A stretch of 64,000 nucleotides of DNA from Henricia sp. BOLD:AAB3569 (GCA_037783545.1 JBBELK010000108.1:186001-250000); one strand, 5' to 3'; counted from the stretch's first letter, positions 11,292 through 22,672 are shown. The notes: generated by a model not told the origin, from the sequence alone. Numbers and translations: made by a program.

Positions 11292-11641
11292 TAGACTGGT
11301 TCCCGATCCCTATAGATTGGTTCGCTTATTGTGAAAATATAGGGATCGGTAAAGGGCAGCCATGACAGGCAGAATTCTGTCCGTCACGTGGTTATTATTG
11401 TTTAAAAAAAATTAGTAAGTGCGCAGATTTTGCATTGACATTTGTAACTTGGCCGTGCGTGTCGAACATATCCAATTATGTAAATAAAGTACATTGCCTA
11501 AAGCAAAGGGCTTGGCCAATTTTTAAATATAAAAAAACACAATGCGCACGCGCAAAGACGACCAATTACAGATCAAGATGAAGCGCCCTTTACCTGTCCT
11601 TATATTCTCCTGTGTGGAATATGTGGACGGGAACCAGTCTA
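11292..11641 (+). mobile_element. 350-bp TAGACTGG element, copy 2, nested
   Basis: Ends TAGACTGGTTCCCG / CGGGAACCAGTCTA. 9-bp duplication AACCGCGTG (11283-11291, 11642-11650). Inserted in a GTGCACGCGG repeat whose empty version is seen at 4396-4410. Confidence 0.92.
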
Positions 11642-11671
11642 AACCGCGTGCACCACGAGTAACACAAATTA

Positions 11672-11811
11672 GGCTGGATCCGAATTAGTGGCTTTGGCTG
11701 TGGCTATGGCTGTTGCTATGCTGTTGCTACGCTGTTGCTACGGGCGGACAATGAAAGTCCTTAGAAACAGCATAGCAACAGCCACAGCCACAAATTAGGA
11801 TCCAGCCTTAG
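11672..11811. mobile_element. GGCTGGATCC palindromic MITE, copy 1
   Basis: Arms GGCTGGATCCGAATTAGTGG and GGATCCAGCC, with CTATGGCTGTTGCTATGCTG repeats. 3-bp duplication TTA. Its empty site is the AAATTTAGTCTGG block of the host repeat at 4417-4430. A TNA target points to PIF/Harbinger-like transposition. Confidence 0.85.
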
Positions 11812-11984
11812 TCTATAGTCAAGTGTACACTATTAAAGCGTGCATGTGAAAAGTAGTACGTCAAGACGCTAAACCATGAACTTGTTGTTATTGTTTATTG
11901 GCCTCCGTACTCGCCTAAAACCATCGAAGGTATCATGGACAAAGGTATTAACTGTTCAGAAAATGTGAAATTAAACAAGTTCGC

Positions 11985-12622
11985 CAATAATAAACCTTAT
12001 CGACTTTCTCAATGCATCATGGGATTGGATAACAAATACCGCCAGTATTAAAAGTGTGCTTAAACCTATGAACTTTTTCACTCATTTTCACGAAAACCGA
12101 AAAGAGTTCAAGAATAAATCTTTCAGCATATTTTCTTTACAAGATACCAAACATACTGACCATCATGTCCCGAAACAGAAATGTTTCAAATGTGATAAAT
12201 CATCAGGGACTCCCTTCGTGGCGGGAGAGTCCGTGTACGTGTCACGGTATGACTCGCAGTGCATGCAGCACACTCGATCCAACCAGCGCCGTGCCTATAT
12301 GGCGCGTGTTGCATTGCACATACCAAGCTAGCTGCGAGCGCGGTACTCCCCTCTCCCATCCCAGGGGAGGGGGAACCCTGATGATTTCTCACATTGCAAC
12401 ATTTCTGTTTCGGGATATGTTGGTCAGTATTTTTGATATATTTCAAAGAAAAAATGCTGAAAGCTTGATTCTTGAACTCTTTTTGGTTTTCGTGAAAATG
12501 AGTGAAAAAGCTACCGAGTTGGCCTCCGCCTCATAGGTTTACGCGCACGTCGCTGGCAATTATTTGTCATCCAATCCCATGATGCATTGATGAGAACGCC
12601 GATATAAAGGTTTATTGGTAGC
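11985..12622. mobile_element. Large foldback, AATAAACCTTATCGAC arms
   Basis: Arms of over 200 bp: CAATGCATCATGGGATTGG, ACTCATTTTCACGAAAACC and CCCGAAACAGAAATG recur inverted on the right. The spacer at 12225-12360 carries CG-rich short palindromes. Same family as 26870-27790. Confidence 0.8.
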
Positions 12623-12941
12623 GCGCTGGGAATGAGCGAAATTGATGCCCTCATTTTCACGTTTCCTTTATGGATTTCGAGATGCGAGCATTTTCTGCAT
12701 ATTATTTGAGGTTTTCTTACATTTGTGATTGAAATTCCGGGTTCTTTTTTTAAACTGGTGCCTGAAGTTCTTAAAAGCAGTTAGCGAACGTCAAAGTATT
12801 TGCTGCTTTCTTTTGATTCCAACGAACACAATTTTAATACATACATGTACATGTGCCACTGCATGCCGCATTACTTGTAAATGTGCTGTCACGAGAGGGC
12901 GCTAATCCCAATGTACGGTCGTGCTTTGTGCAGTATGAGGC

Positions 12942-13075
12942 TGGATCCGAATTAGTGGCTTTGGCTGTGGCTATGGCTGTTGCTATGCTGTTGCTATGGG
13001 CGGACAATAAAAGTCCTTAGAAACAGCATAGCAACAGCCGCAGCCGCAGCCAAAGCCACTATTTCGGATCCAGCC
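12942..13075. mobile_element. GGCTGGATCC palindromic MITE, copy 2
   Basis: Same arms; flanked by TGA on both sides (3-bp duplication). Arms about 60 bp with a short loop (GGGCGGACAATAAAAG). Confidence 0.85.
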
Positions 13076-13279
13076 TGAGATTCTGGCCTACAACTTTACA
13101 GACCATAAATGATAATTTAATTGAACGTCTTGAAAGACTAGGGTAGGGGTTAAGGTTACGGTTGAATGCAGTTTGCCTAGTTAACTCCGCCCCCTTGGAT
13201 ATTGTTGCTATGCCTCACACGCTATCCCTCAAAATGTCCACATACACTGCACAAACCAATGGGACTACTGTTAACGGAA

Positions 13280-13520
13280 AACACTGAGTAAAGGGCCAGT
13301 ATAATACAGGGATTTCATATCATCGTGAAATACATGCTTTCTTACCTTTGAACAGCGAATCGTCCGGCCTTGAAACCACAAATTCAGCCGGATCACCGCA
13401 TACAACACCGTACAAACTGTATGTTGTTGTGAGGCAATGCACTTTGACCTATGTGGGCGACGTCTGCTAGCTCCGTTGTGATTAGTCGGCGGGTTCGGCT
13501 TGATTGACAGGTCGGAACTA
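13280..13520 (-). repeat. Repeat ending TTCCGACCTGTCAATC (copy of the 60-kb insert)
   Basis: Reverse complement of most of 59997-60240, including CCGACCAATCACAAC-like and GCATACAACA blocks and a conserved TACCTTTGAACAGCGAATCG. Confidence 0.7.
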
Positions 13521-13559
13521 TGCATTCGCTTGGTGTAGCGACAGACTTCTGTTATGAAT

Positions 13560-14180
13560 GTTTCTGGTTCGATTCCAATTTGTGACAGATTTTGTACTTG
13601 AAAGAACCAAAAAAAATTGTAGTCTTTGTTCCGAGTGTTAAATGTGTTAAAGAAAATTAGAAAATTGGGCTTATGGTATTATTGTAGGCCCAAAACCCAC
13701 ACAAGTTTAAAAATGCCACTTTTTATTCATGGGGCATCAAAATGAACAGTAGCATTGTCTTTCTAAACAAGTCATCCTTCATGTACACAATACCCCTAGG
13801 CCCCCCAAAATAATCACTGAACCTTTATCTAGTCAATTTTACTACGACCTCATATAAATTTATTTCAGTTTCATGAACCGGTTAAACGTCCCATCCCCAG
13901 CTCATAAACATAATGAATTACAGCAATTACATGTCAAATGAAAACAAAAGCAAGTTGTCAGCATAATTATAAAAAAATAATAAAGACCTGAGTTGTGAGT
14001 CATAAAAGGGCATACAATGTATTACATGTATGTTCATATAAAGCATAAATGACTCAAATTCCTGAGATAATTATTCGTATTTGAAATGGTCCATGCCGTT
14101 TGGATGAACAGGGCAATAAGCGGTGTTGAAGCTTATATGTGAGAAAAGTTGGGTCCATAGGGAAAACTCGAGGGAGTATA
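13560..14180. other. Gene-free stretch
   Basis: AT-rich. I see no supported gene, no clear inverted repeat and no coding signal. Confidence 0.5.
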
Positions 14181-14187
14181 CCAACTG

Positions 14188-14259
14188 TGCCTTATAGCTC
14201 AGCTGGTAGAGCGTCTGCCCATTGAGTCGGAGGTCTCGGGTTCGAATCCTGATAAGGCC
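14188..14259 (+). tRNA. tRNA-like gene or pseudogene, anticodon position AUU
   Basis: Cloverleaf-like 72 nt: acceptor pairs 2-7 match TAAGGCC, the D-arm GCTC..GAGC and T-arm TCGGG/CCTGA are intact, and the A-box (TAGCTCAGCTGG) and B-box (GGTTCGAATCC) are intact. The first acceptor pair and one anticodon-stem pair are mismatched. The loop CCATTGA gives anticodon AUU, unusual for Asn. A T-run follows at about 14266. Probably a tRNA pseudogene or SINE source. Confidence 0.5.
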
Positions 14260-14269
14260 CTTACGATTT

Positions 14270-15500
14270 TTCTCTCCTTCCAAGTTTGGTTGTTTTATTT
14301 CAATGGTGATTAGGCACCATACCAGATGTTGTATTCTTTACTTTGCCCAGTTGCGCTACCATGCAACACCAAGAGAAAAATTGGGGCCTCATGGATAGCG
14401 TTCTAACCTAACAATCGTATAAAATACCTCCCCAAAATACTATCCATGGGAAGAAAACAGAAAATTTGCAATCTCCAATTTGCATAGTACATAAACAGAT
14501 AAATTTACGGATTGATAGTGCAAAATTTCAGAATGGTAATGAGAAAAATGTGACACAGATATTGGTGGGACTACTTTCTTTTCGACGCGGTACTAGCGAA
14601 ATCTAGAGACCAATCCGTTTGATAATTGCCGAATTTTCTCCAAATTTTGCTCCCTTTTTAATATGATGTTTGAGTCATCATGGGAAAAGAACGACAAGGA
14701 TACAAAAGTCTTGACATTACAAGGACCTCCATGGTGTGCTTTTAAATGTCTGATTTGGAATGTAAGACCAGATTTTTGACACAGGTTTTTGGACCAGTAA
14801 GGGCGTGCACCAATATTCAAGATGGCGAATGGGGTTAAATTGTTTAAGGGCTAAAAGTGAAACATACAAAATGATAGCGTCCCAATGTAAACGTCAGAAA
14901 AACACTTTCAGCCTTCTAAAAGTACCCTAATGTGGACAAAACTAGGCCACTCTCTACCGTGGTACTCCATATACATGGCTCTATTTTTCATGCAGTAGGC
15001 CTACAGCAACCTAAATAGGGCACTGCAGTGGCTTAAATTACACAGAAATGTTTTCATTATTTTCTTGAAACGTAGATGAGGTACCGAGTTCACATATACA
15101 CAGGTTGGTTTTTATCATACACATCCTCAATCACACATAAAGATAACGCCATTTGTAACAGTTTTAAATCAACTGTCTATGCAGTATACCATATTACTTT
15201 TGCATCTTAGGGAGTGTGGACAAAGGCTAGGTAGTCCAAGTAAAAACTTGGAACCTAAATATGTGTGTGGGCCAGGAATTAATGGAAATGCAATGTCTGC
15301 TAAACTGCTTGGACCCTACAAAGGTCCATTGCCCGTCACGTCCCCATGATAACAAAAAAAAGGTGATATTTAGAGTCCAATTACTCGGACTAGCAATTGC
15401 CCAAAGCCACCTTGTGTCTGGTATGTGCCAGAAGTGATGACTTGTCTCGAGACCAAAAAGCAAATGATTTTCAAGTTTCATTTTATATTCTACACAGTGT
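14270..15500. other. Gene-free stretch downstream of ADO
   Basis: It should hold the ADO 3' UTR. A tail fragment of the CACTTCGCCCC element (CACAGGTTGGTTTTTATCAT) lies near 15100-15170. No other feature supported. Confidence 0.5.
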
Positions 15501-15505
15501 ACTGA

Positions 15506-16255
15506 CTACAGCTGGTCTAGATCTACGACAGGACCACAGTACTCTTCTTGACAACACCAAAAACTTGACGGTTGCGGTATCCGTTGAAGCCATCTAACTT
15601 CTCCCACACTGTCACTGGACTGCGTGAATTTGGTTTCCTTGTAGTACATGCAGTCCTGCCCTATTTCAGGATTGTAAGGTGGTGAGAGAATATCCAGGAA
15701 CGCAGCTGGCCCGCCAACTGACTCAATCGAGTGGAGGTTAGATTCAGTTGGAGTCAGCACGCACGATTCGCTTTCTGGAGTCAACTCGAGTTCGTCTTTC
15801 GTTTGGACTGGTACGAGTGTTCGGGCGACCGCCTGCTGCTGCCACGACTCCGACGCAGAAAACTCGCTCAAGTCCGGCAGGGTGATGGCGTTCGTCTGTT
15901 CTTCGGTTAGAAAATCGTATGAACGCATCCGGATCTTGCCGAACAGGACCTTGATGAGTCCGTGCATGGCTCTGTGATCGTGCAGCGGGAGTCGGCAACC
16001 GCGTTCAACCACGAAGACACCCATGGACACCGTGCTGTTCTCCGCAACGAACATGTAGCCCACCGGTGCTTGCGCGGACTCCACGCGACTCGAAGCAGAC
16101 GCAGTCTCTATGCCGAGATCGCTGGCTTGAATACCGCTCATGCTCGCTTTCAAGACATTCAGTCTATCGAGGAATAGACTCTTGTCTCCCGACACTAATC
16201 GGAAAGTTTCTAACGCCTGTTTGGCCAGTTTTTGGATTGCTTGAAGGTGCGCCAT
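15506..16255 (-). CDS. ADO: Cysteamine / N-terminal-cysteine dioxygenase (ADO), intronless, 249 aa
   Basis: A cytosolic non-haem iron thiol dioxygenase: it oxidises cysteamine to hypotaurine and, in the known family, oxidises N-terminal Cys of regulatory proteins with O2 as part of oxygen sensing. Seen here: the family N-terminus MAHLQAIQKLAKQALETFR; cupin motif PLHDHRAMHG with iron ligands His92 and His94; the third ligand, His175, in NLHSIESV; GPAAFLDILSPPYNP; DCMYY with Cys202/Tyr204, matching the Cys-Tyr pair that cross-links in human ADO; C-terminal GPVVDL. Length is close to the family (about 250-270). I start at ATG 16255 because the 12-codon open extension upstream begins with GTG and lacks an ATG. 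The usual Pro-Gly after HDH is Arg-Ala here. One exon, as in vertebrates. Confidence 0.95.
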   Translation of the reverse strand: MAHLQAIQKLAKQALETFRLVSGDKSLFLDRLNVLKASMSGIQASDLGIETASASSRVESAQAPVGYMFVAENSTVSMGVFVVERGCRLPLHDHRAMHGLIKVLFGKIRMRSYDFLTEEQTNAITLPDLSEFSASESWQQQAVARTLVPVQTKDELELTPESESCVLTPTESNLHSIESVGGPAAFLDILSPPYNPEIGQDCMYYKETKFTQSSDSVGEVRWLQRIPQPSSFWCCQEEYCGPVVDLDQL

Positions 16256-16317
16256 TTCGCACAAGTAACATCGCACGTCGTCGTCGTACACACATGCATG
16301 ACATGTGTCACAGGTCG

Positions 16318-16341
16318 TGACCTTGAGTAAACTATCACGTG
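16318..16341 (-). promoter_or_regulatory. Candidate ADO promoter sites: ERR element and E-box
   Basis: TCAAGGTCA (minus strand, 16318-16326) is a perfect ERR/SF1-type nuclear-receptor half-site with extension. CACGTG lies at 16336-16341. Both are 60-90 bp upstream of the ADO ATG. Function is inferred from position and motif only. Confidence 0.35.
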
Positions 16342-17409
16342 CGTTTACCGTATAAGTCGCATGGTGGCGCTGTTTAGCTAGGCCGTGTCCATTTAAAGGG
16401 TCTTATTTAGGATTTTTATCAATGAAATATATGCTTTAAAACCACTTTACTCAGTTAAAGTCATAAAAATCCTATTTGGAGCTTGCTTTGGGGGTTAAAA
16501 CAAAGGTTTTTAGTTTTTTATGCTAATGAAAATATGCATATTCATGACCAAGGTCACGACGTCACAAGAGGCAAACACAGGAAATTCACATTGAACTGTG
16601 CACAAAAGATTCCACTTTTTTCTCAATTTTCCTGAAACTTTTGTAATCCATGGCTGTTTGAGTTTGTTTTACATGTTGCCTGCTGTAAGCCATGACAAAA
16701 CTGGGTGTAGAAACTGCAGCAATTTGCCACAAGTCCAACTTGAAGTCTTATGTTTTTTCTTAACTTTTCCCTTCGGTCTTCCTTATGTGATGCACTCAAA
16801 ACAGCGCCCTCTGTCTGTGATTTATTGCAGTGAAATCTTCAAAGTTGAAAAAGGCCACCTTTTATTGATTTTACATCCAAACGAACAATAGTATGTCTTG
16901 CTGAACAAGTAATCCGTCATTATGAAGCAAAGCTTAGGCACAGAGTTGTTTAGCATGTCACAGCCCTTTAATAAGAATTCATACTTTTTGATCCTTGTAA
17001 TCTGAACAGTGGGATTAAAAGGGGCGTAGTTTAGGTCGGAGAAACGACTTAAAAGATGGACATTCTTTGATTCGAATTGGCGAGGACGCTTTGAGTCAAA
17101 CAATGTCTACTTTTTCGTCATTTGTCCTCAACATTACTGACCAATAAAATGTTAAATCTCCCGGCCTCCTTTTGGTCAGAGTATAATTTGCTCTTCTTTT
17201 TGTTTAGTGTCTACGGGTTTCAGCAAGTCAAATTTAAGACTTTTTAAAACCTTTTTTAATGTCTTTTTTAAGACCAATTCAACAGGAAAGAATTCCATAC
17301 TCGGCCACCACAGGCCCAAAATCTAGCTAACAATTGTGAATGCTTTCTGATGCTTTTTAATACTTTAATGCCTTAACTTTAGAAAATGAATTTAAGACTT
17401 TTTAAAGTA

Positions 17410-17697
17410 CTAGAATGTGGGTTCGATTCCGGGCCGTGACGGGTTGTGGCACTTGTGCTCTTGAGCAAGGCACTGAATCACACTTGTTCCATCCTTCGGA
17501 AGGGATGTAAAGCCGTTGGTTTAAAGATCCAGAGCATTCTTTCGTGAAGAGCAAGGGGAGGGATTCCCCGGTGTCTCTGGCCGTTTCTAATTCAACTTAG
17601 AAGTCGATAGTTATTCGAATATCTATGTTAATTGATCCCATTCCTGTAATTGGCGGTCCTTCCGCTGTTGGATGTGGTGAATAAATAAATAAATAAA
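17410..17697 (+). mobile_element. tRNA-derived SINE-like repeat, copy 2
   Basis: Starts with a Pol III B-box-like GGGTTCGATTCCG, then CTCTTGAGCAAGGCACTGAA and CCTTCGGAAGGGATGTAAAG, ending in AATAAATAAATAAAT. The 5' A-box part is missing. Confidence 0.75.
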
Positions 17698-18045
17698 AAA
17701 TAAGTAAAACAAATATGCTCATTTCTTCATTTGACTTCATAGGACATCAGTTTGTAAAAAGAAACAAAACGTACACTCAAACTACGATATTGATGATGAA
17801 CACTGCAACAGTTATATTTCACACAAGCACATTTTGCTCCATCATTTTGCTGTACATTCCGTGCATTTTGATATACACAATTCAAAATTATACAAGGTGA
17901 TCCTTGGCAAATTTAAGTACATGTACCACATTAGCAAAAAAAATGACTTATTCTATTTAAAAACTTGGCTATAAACCTCGGCAAATGACAAACAAAAATA
18001 TATTGATAAGTGGAAGTATTTTTTGCTCATCACGACGCGGTATAC

Positions 18046-18636
18046 AGGGTGGATAAAACAAAAAAACAAAACCTAGATATATAAAGTAGGGCACATCTGA
18101 ATCAAAGGGAGATATCTGTTAGGGTGGAATCTCCTCTTTAAAATGACACCCTGATCATGTCATTATGTTTCTGGTTGACTGAGCAGTAACCAATGTTATG
18201 CAGGGGTCTAGTTTGGGATTTGCGCCACTTTCTTTAATGGCGTCCAGTGGCCTGAACCATGCATAGCCTGTTTGGACGATCAAGTATCCATTGGCAAAAC
18301 CTAAGACGCCTCTGAAGATCATCAGAAAGCAGTAAGTTGATGTTGTCTTACGAGCCACAATTCTGTAAGGGTATCCCCGAACAATTTTGTTAAACATGGT
18401 TAGGGCCAGTCCTAAACCATTCTGTCTATGTGACGCAAATCCATAACTAGACCCTAACACTGATCACTGTTTAGTCAACAAGAAACATAATGACATGATC
18501 AGGGTGTCATTTTAAAGAGGAGATTAAACCCTAACAGATGATACTTCCTTTTCATTCATACATGTACGTGCCCTACTTTAGTTACAATTAGCAATAACAC
18601 ATCGGTTTCGTTTTTTTTTATCCACCCTGTATATGC
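18046..18636. mobile_element. Foldback with TACAGGGTGGATAAAA ends
   Basis: Ends ATACAGGGTGGATAAAAC and TTATCCACCCTGTATA, flanked by TA. The inverted arms contain CCTCTTTAAAATGACACCCT. TA flanks suit Tc1/mariner-type transposition. No transposase recognised inside. Confidence 0.7.
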
Positions 18637-18639
18637 ACT

Positions 18640-18940
18640 ATCTACTAAGTGCGTTTCCCAAGGACACGCTAAAACTTGTAGCGTGCTCGGGTGGGACTTG
18701 AACCCACGACCTCCTATATACTCGACCACTGGGCATGCCTTATCATCATTTGGACCGACGCAATAATTCCTTACTTAATGTAAATTACAGTCGCCCGCTG
18801 TAGGATAATCGAACCCGCTATTTGCCATCGAGTGGTTGAGACGTCTGCCTAGCGCAGGAGGTCGTGGGTTCAAGTCCCGCCCGAGCACGCAACGAGTTTG
18901 AACGTGTCCTCGGGAAATGCACTTAGTATATAATGCATAC
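18640..18940. repeat. Inverted pair of tRNA-derived segments
   Basis: 18686-18725 (minus) and 18850-18890 (plus) both read AGGAGGTCGTGGGTTCAAGT with CCGAGCACGC, in opposite directions, with matching outer parts (AAGTGCGTTTCCCAAGGACA). B-boxes are intact, A-boxes poor. Confidence 0.65.
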
Positions 18941-18999
18941 TGTGTCGATATCGGCAAATATTACTTTCACTTAATCATCATTTGGACCGACACAATATC

Positions 19000-19745
19000 T
19001 TTCAAAAGTATTATTCATGGCTTGAACACAATCAATTTTCAAGTGTTAAAGTGAAAAATAACAGGCAAAATTTGTTGAAATTGGTTTACATGTATCAGAA
19101 TAAAGTTTGCAAATGTTCACCTCCGTTATATCAATTCTAGCTGGGAGCATAATTACTTGATACAATAGCCTTAGTTTCAGCCAAATGCACATTAAGAAAA
19201 CTACAAACTTTTATAAAGTGCCAATAAATGCATTTTTGTTGTAGCCATTTGTTTATAATTTAAGCCAAGTTTGGAGAAAAAAAATGGCTACAGTTTATTT
19301 TTAATAAATAAATTTTGTTTTTCTAAATGCTGAAAATTATGCAAGATGTTCATGTTTTGTAAACGTTTTCTTACTTTTTTTATAAGGGATAAATAAACAA
19401 TATATTTGCTTTAAAGATTCTTATTATTATTCTTATAAATTTTTATTATTTTAAATAAAATTCATTTAATAATATCAACGATTCGCAGCAAATTTAGGTC
19501 ACTATATAACCTTACATAATCTTAAAGGTTGGGAGGAAAATGGTAAATCTTTTTGCGTTCATGTGCTGCGATATAACAGCTTCTATAAGCAACATTGAAT
19601 TTGACATGCAACAGTGTTACAAAAAAAAAAATTTGATAAAGCAATTTCTAAGATTTTCAACTGAAAATTTGTGCAAAGCATAATTTGGCAAAAATATTTT
19701 ACAAAAATATTTACGATGTTACTTATGAAATCAGTGACCATTTGT
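19000..19745. other. AT-rich gene-free stretch
   Basis: Runs of A/T (for example 19380-19480) with no recognisable element or frame. Confidence 0.5.
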
Positions 19746-19748
19746 CAA

Positions 19749-19875
19749 TAGAGCCTTTGCACGGCGGCCATGACAGGGGGCAGTCACATTGTTACCATGT
19801 GTCATGCATGAGTAGGCGCTTTGTGGTTCTATTGTTACATCATTTAAATAAGAAAACCTGCCCCCTTGCATACAA
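19749..19875 (+). repeat. GGCGGCCATGACAGGGGGCA repeat, half copy
   Basis: Matches one arm and the centre of 29634-29783 (TGTCATGCATGAGTAGG, AGAAAACCTGCCCCC). Confidence 0.65.
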
Positions 19876-20187
19876 TAACATAACTACATGTACTCTCAGA
19901 ACTAAGAAAAATGGCCACTATAAACGGTATAATTCTGTACTTCACACTGCGGCGTGCACCACATAGCAACACAAATTTAGTCTGGTCAAGTGGATACAAA
20001 ATGTACTAAATGTGTGATAAAAAAAAGTATGTCAGTATACCAGACACTATCATTTGAAATAGGCAAAAGGCTACAGTTTCCAAAATATTGTCAACTTGAA
20101 ATAATGGTCTCCAATTTGCCATTCCTTAAATTTCACAATTTTTTGTTCACAACATGTCCTTTATATTCTGTACATATATGCATACAT

Positions 20188-20502
20188 GGGACTTTCCACA
20201 GTAAAGGGGGCATTTTGGCAACACAGACCATATTTTTGAGGAAATACTTGTGTACTAATTTCCAATATACGTTCGTAGCCGGGACGGCCTAAAAGTCCGT
20301 CCTGGTTACAAACGTATATTGGAAATTTGTACACGGGGTTTTTAGAAAGGCATGTTGTCACACTATTTGTAACCTTTTTTGGGCCCAAGTTATCTCTTCA
20401 GAACAACTAAAACTTATTTCTTTTATTTTGAGACCAGACAAAGGCGATTTCTGGAAAATATGGTCTGTGTTGCCAAAATGCCCCCTTTACCGTGGAAAGA
20501 CT
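20188..20502. mobile_element. CTTTCCACGGTAAAGGGGGC foldback, copy 1
   Basis: Ends GGGACTTTCCACAGTAAAGG / CCTTTACCGTGGAAAGACTC. Central palindrome CAATATACGTTCG ... AACGTATATTGG around GGGACGGCC. The left arm is partly deleted. Confidence 0.8.
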
Positions 20503-21480
20503 CACCTGTGATAATTTTTGCCAACTAAAGACCAATAAATTTACAAATGAATGTCAGTTGTTTTATGATTTTCTACAATCGCAGGATAGGTATTTCATGG
20601 TGGCCAAGAATACTATGGCCCGGGTGCATTTTTGCAATTCTTCCATAAACTTGATTTTCTATAGGAAGTGCCACATTTTGCAAACACCGAACATTAATTT
20701 CACAAACTAGGTTTGCCCACATTCAACTTTTTACATCTCTGGACAAATGTTAGTTTGCAGTAGCTTTAAACTGTACAGATACAAATAATGCATACAGTGA
20801 TGCAAAAAATAAATAAATAAATTTTCAATAAGAAATAAGAAAAAACAGTTCATCATAATACAATTATTGTACATGTATGTATGTACAGACAATTTCTATT
20901 CATGTCACAAATATATAAATTTCATGGATTTGATCCTGTTAATATTTTTTGTCTTAAAGGCCCTGTAGATGATCTGTTTTTGAGCGATTCTGCGAAAAAA
21001 ACCATTATAAATCAAAAGAAAGACATCAACAAACTCATCCGAAGAAATTTCAGCTTTGTCAAATGTACCACGTTTAAAAAAACAATGAAAATCCATATGC
21101 ATTTTCCTGGTCTTGGCGGGGTGTTTCAAATATTCGTTCTCAGTTGATCGGGTACTATGTGGCTTGCGTCATGCACTCTGTGGCGCACATACTGCGTGTG
21201 CGCGCAATCCAAAAATGCATCGCGTTGGAACACGCACACGGAGTACACAGCGCCCATCATTTTTGGACCGTAGATGCGAACCAAAAATAAGTAAATCGTT
21301 TGCAAACGATCTAAATAATTTCATCTTTACGGATTATTTTCTGGTAAAATTATATCATTTTGAGCGAAAACCTTTCATTGGATAGTTGCTATTAATTCAA
21401 TCTTTACTTTCAGAACTTTTCCCCTGCAAATTCGTCGATTACTTTTTGGGGTCATTGCAAATGACCCACTGGGCCTTTAA

Positions 21481-21794
21481 GCCTAGTGCACATCGACCTT
21501 GCAACTGGAAGCAACATAACTGTCAGTTGCTGTAGATGTGCGCCAACTCGTGCAACTGACAGCAACTAGTTGCAAGTACACGTACATCGATGAAACTGAC
21601 CGCAACTGGATACAACTAGTTGCCAGAAAATAGAACATGAGCAACTCGCGGAATTTTTCCAGTTGCCAGAAGTTGCAAGTGTGCATTAACCTTTTTAAGC
21701 AATTTATCAGTTGCTCCCAGTTGCCGCAAGTTGCTTGCTGAAAACATCAATTGCCACTAGTTGCTTCCAGTTGCAAGGTTGATATACGCTAGGC
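21481..21794. mobile_element. GTTGC/GCAAC-rich foldback, copy 1
   Basis: Ends GCCTAGTGCACATCGACCTT / AAGGTTGATATACGCTAGGC. Filled with CAACTGGAAGCAACTAGTTGC-type short words on both strands. Confidence 0.8.
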
Positions 21795-21981
21795 TTTAGC
21801 TACATTTACCTCACAAAGTTTATAAGTGCCACCTGCGGTAGCATTCCTATGGATAATTTTACGGTGTGTTCAAACTAGAGTTATTTTTGTGCCCATACAG
21901 AATGTCACCGTGACTCCACTGTATACTTTCTCTGTGCAAGCCTACTGTTTATTGTAAAATTGCTCCCACCGAACAACCTAT

Positions 21982-22133
21982 ATAGGCCGCATCGAATAGC
22001 CGCCATTTCGTGGGGCACCTTTTGTTACTTAAACCGTTCAACAATGAAAGCACAATATGTGCAACCATGCATGTCCTCAAGGAACAAAGAAACTGCCCCA
22101 CGAAATGGTGGCTATTCGATACGGTCTATATAC
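21982..22133. mobile_element. CCATTTCGTGGGGCA MITE
   Basis: Ends ATCGAATAGCCGCCATTTCG / CGAAATGGTGGCTATTCGAT. A second copy, with one degraded end, lies at 35530-35648. Confidence 0.8.
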
Positions 22134-22540
22134 AACTAGTCTTGTGCAAACCCTCTCTGGAGTCGATTCCAAGTTGGGAATCGGAATTACAATTCTATCT
22201 TTTGAAAGAATCAGATCCTATTATCTTCGTGATTCCAGTTAATACCCAGCAATTCTGAATTCATGTTAATGAGTGCAGTAATTGCAAAATTTCAGAAATT
22301 TTGCAGTGTTTTGCGAGAATAAATTATAAATTTAGTGCCAACTTTTGTTTTGAAAATGGAATCAAATCTGAATGGAATTGTTATTTTTAAGTTGAATTGG
22401 AACCAATTCCAAAAATGTTTGAATCGCTAAAGCCTACATACACACAGAGCTACATGTACCGCAAAGCGAAGTTTCCACATCCCCTCACAGCCCGTCAGTT
22501 TTTGCAGCGTGGCCGCGGTAAGGTGCCACACTGGACTTAA

Positions 22541-22672
22541 AGGCACAGGCTTGTCGGCAATGTTCGCGCGCCAATTTCGTGCCACGAAATACGCAGCTCC
22601 ATGCCTTTGCTATGAAGCTGCGTATTTGTGGCACAAATTTGGCGCGCACGCATTGCTGACGAGCCTGTGCCT
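22541..22672. mobile_element. AGGCACAGGCTCGTCAGC MITE, copy 1
   Basis: TTAA left, TCAA right (mutated TTAA). Arms CACAGGCTTGTCGGCAATG / CATTGCTGACGAGCCTGTGC and GCAGCTCCATGCCTTTGC palindrome. It lies just 58 bp past the zinc-finger stop codon. Confidence 0.88.

Noticed and set aside
16256-16291. Twelve extra N-terminal codons for ADO
   Set aside because: The extension starts at GTG without an ATG, and the family N-terminus matches from the ATG at 16255.
18155-18460. 101-codon minus-strand frame inside the TACAGGGTGG foldback
   Set aside because: It is the spacer of an inverted repeat, has no transposase motif and no splice support.
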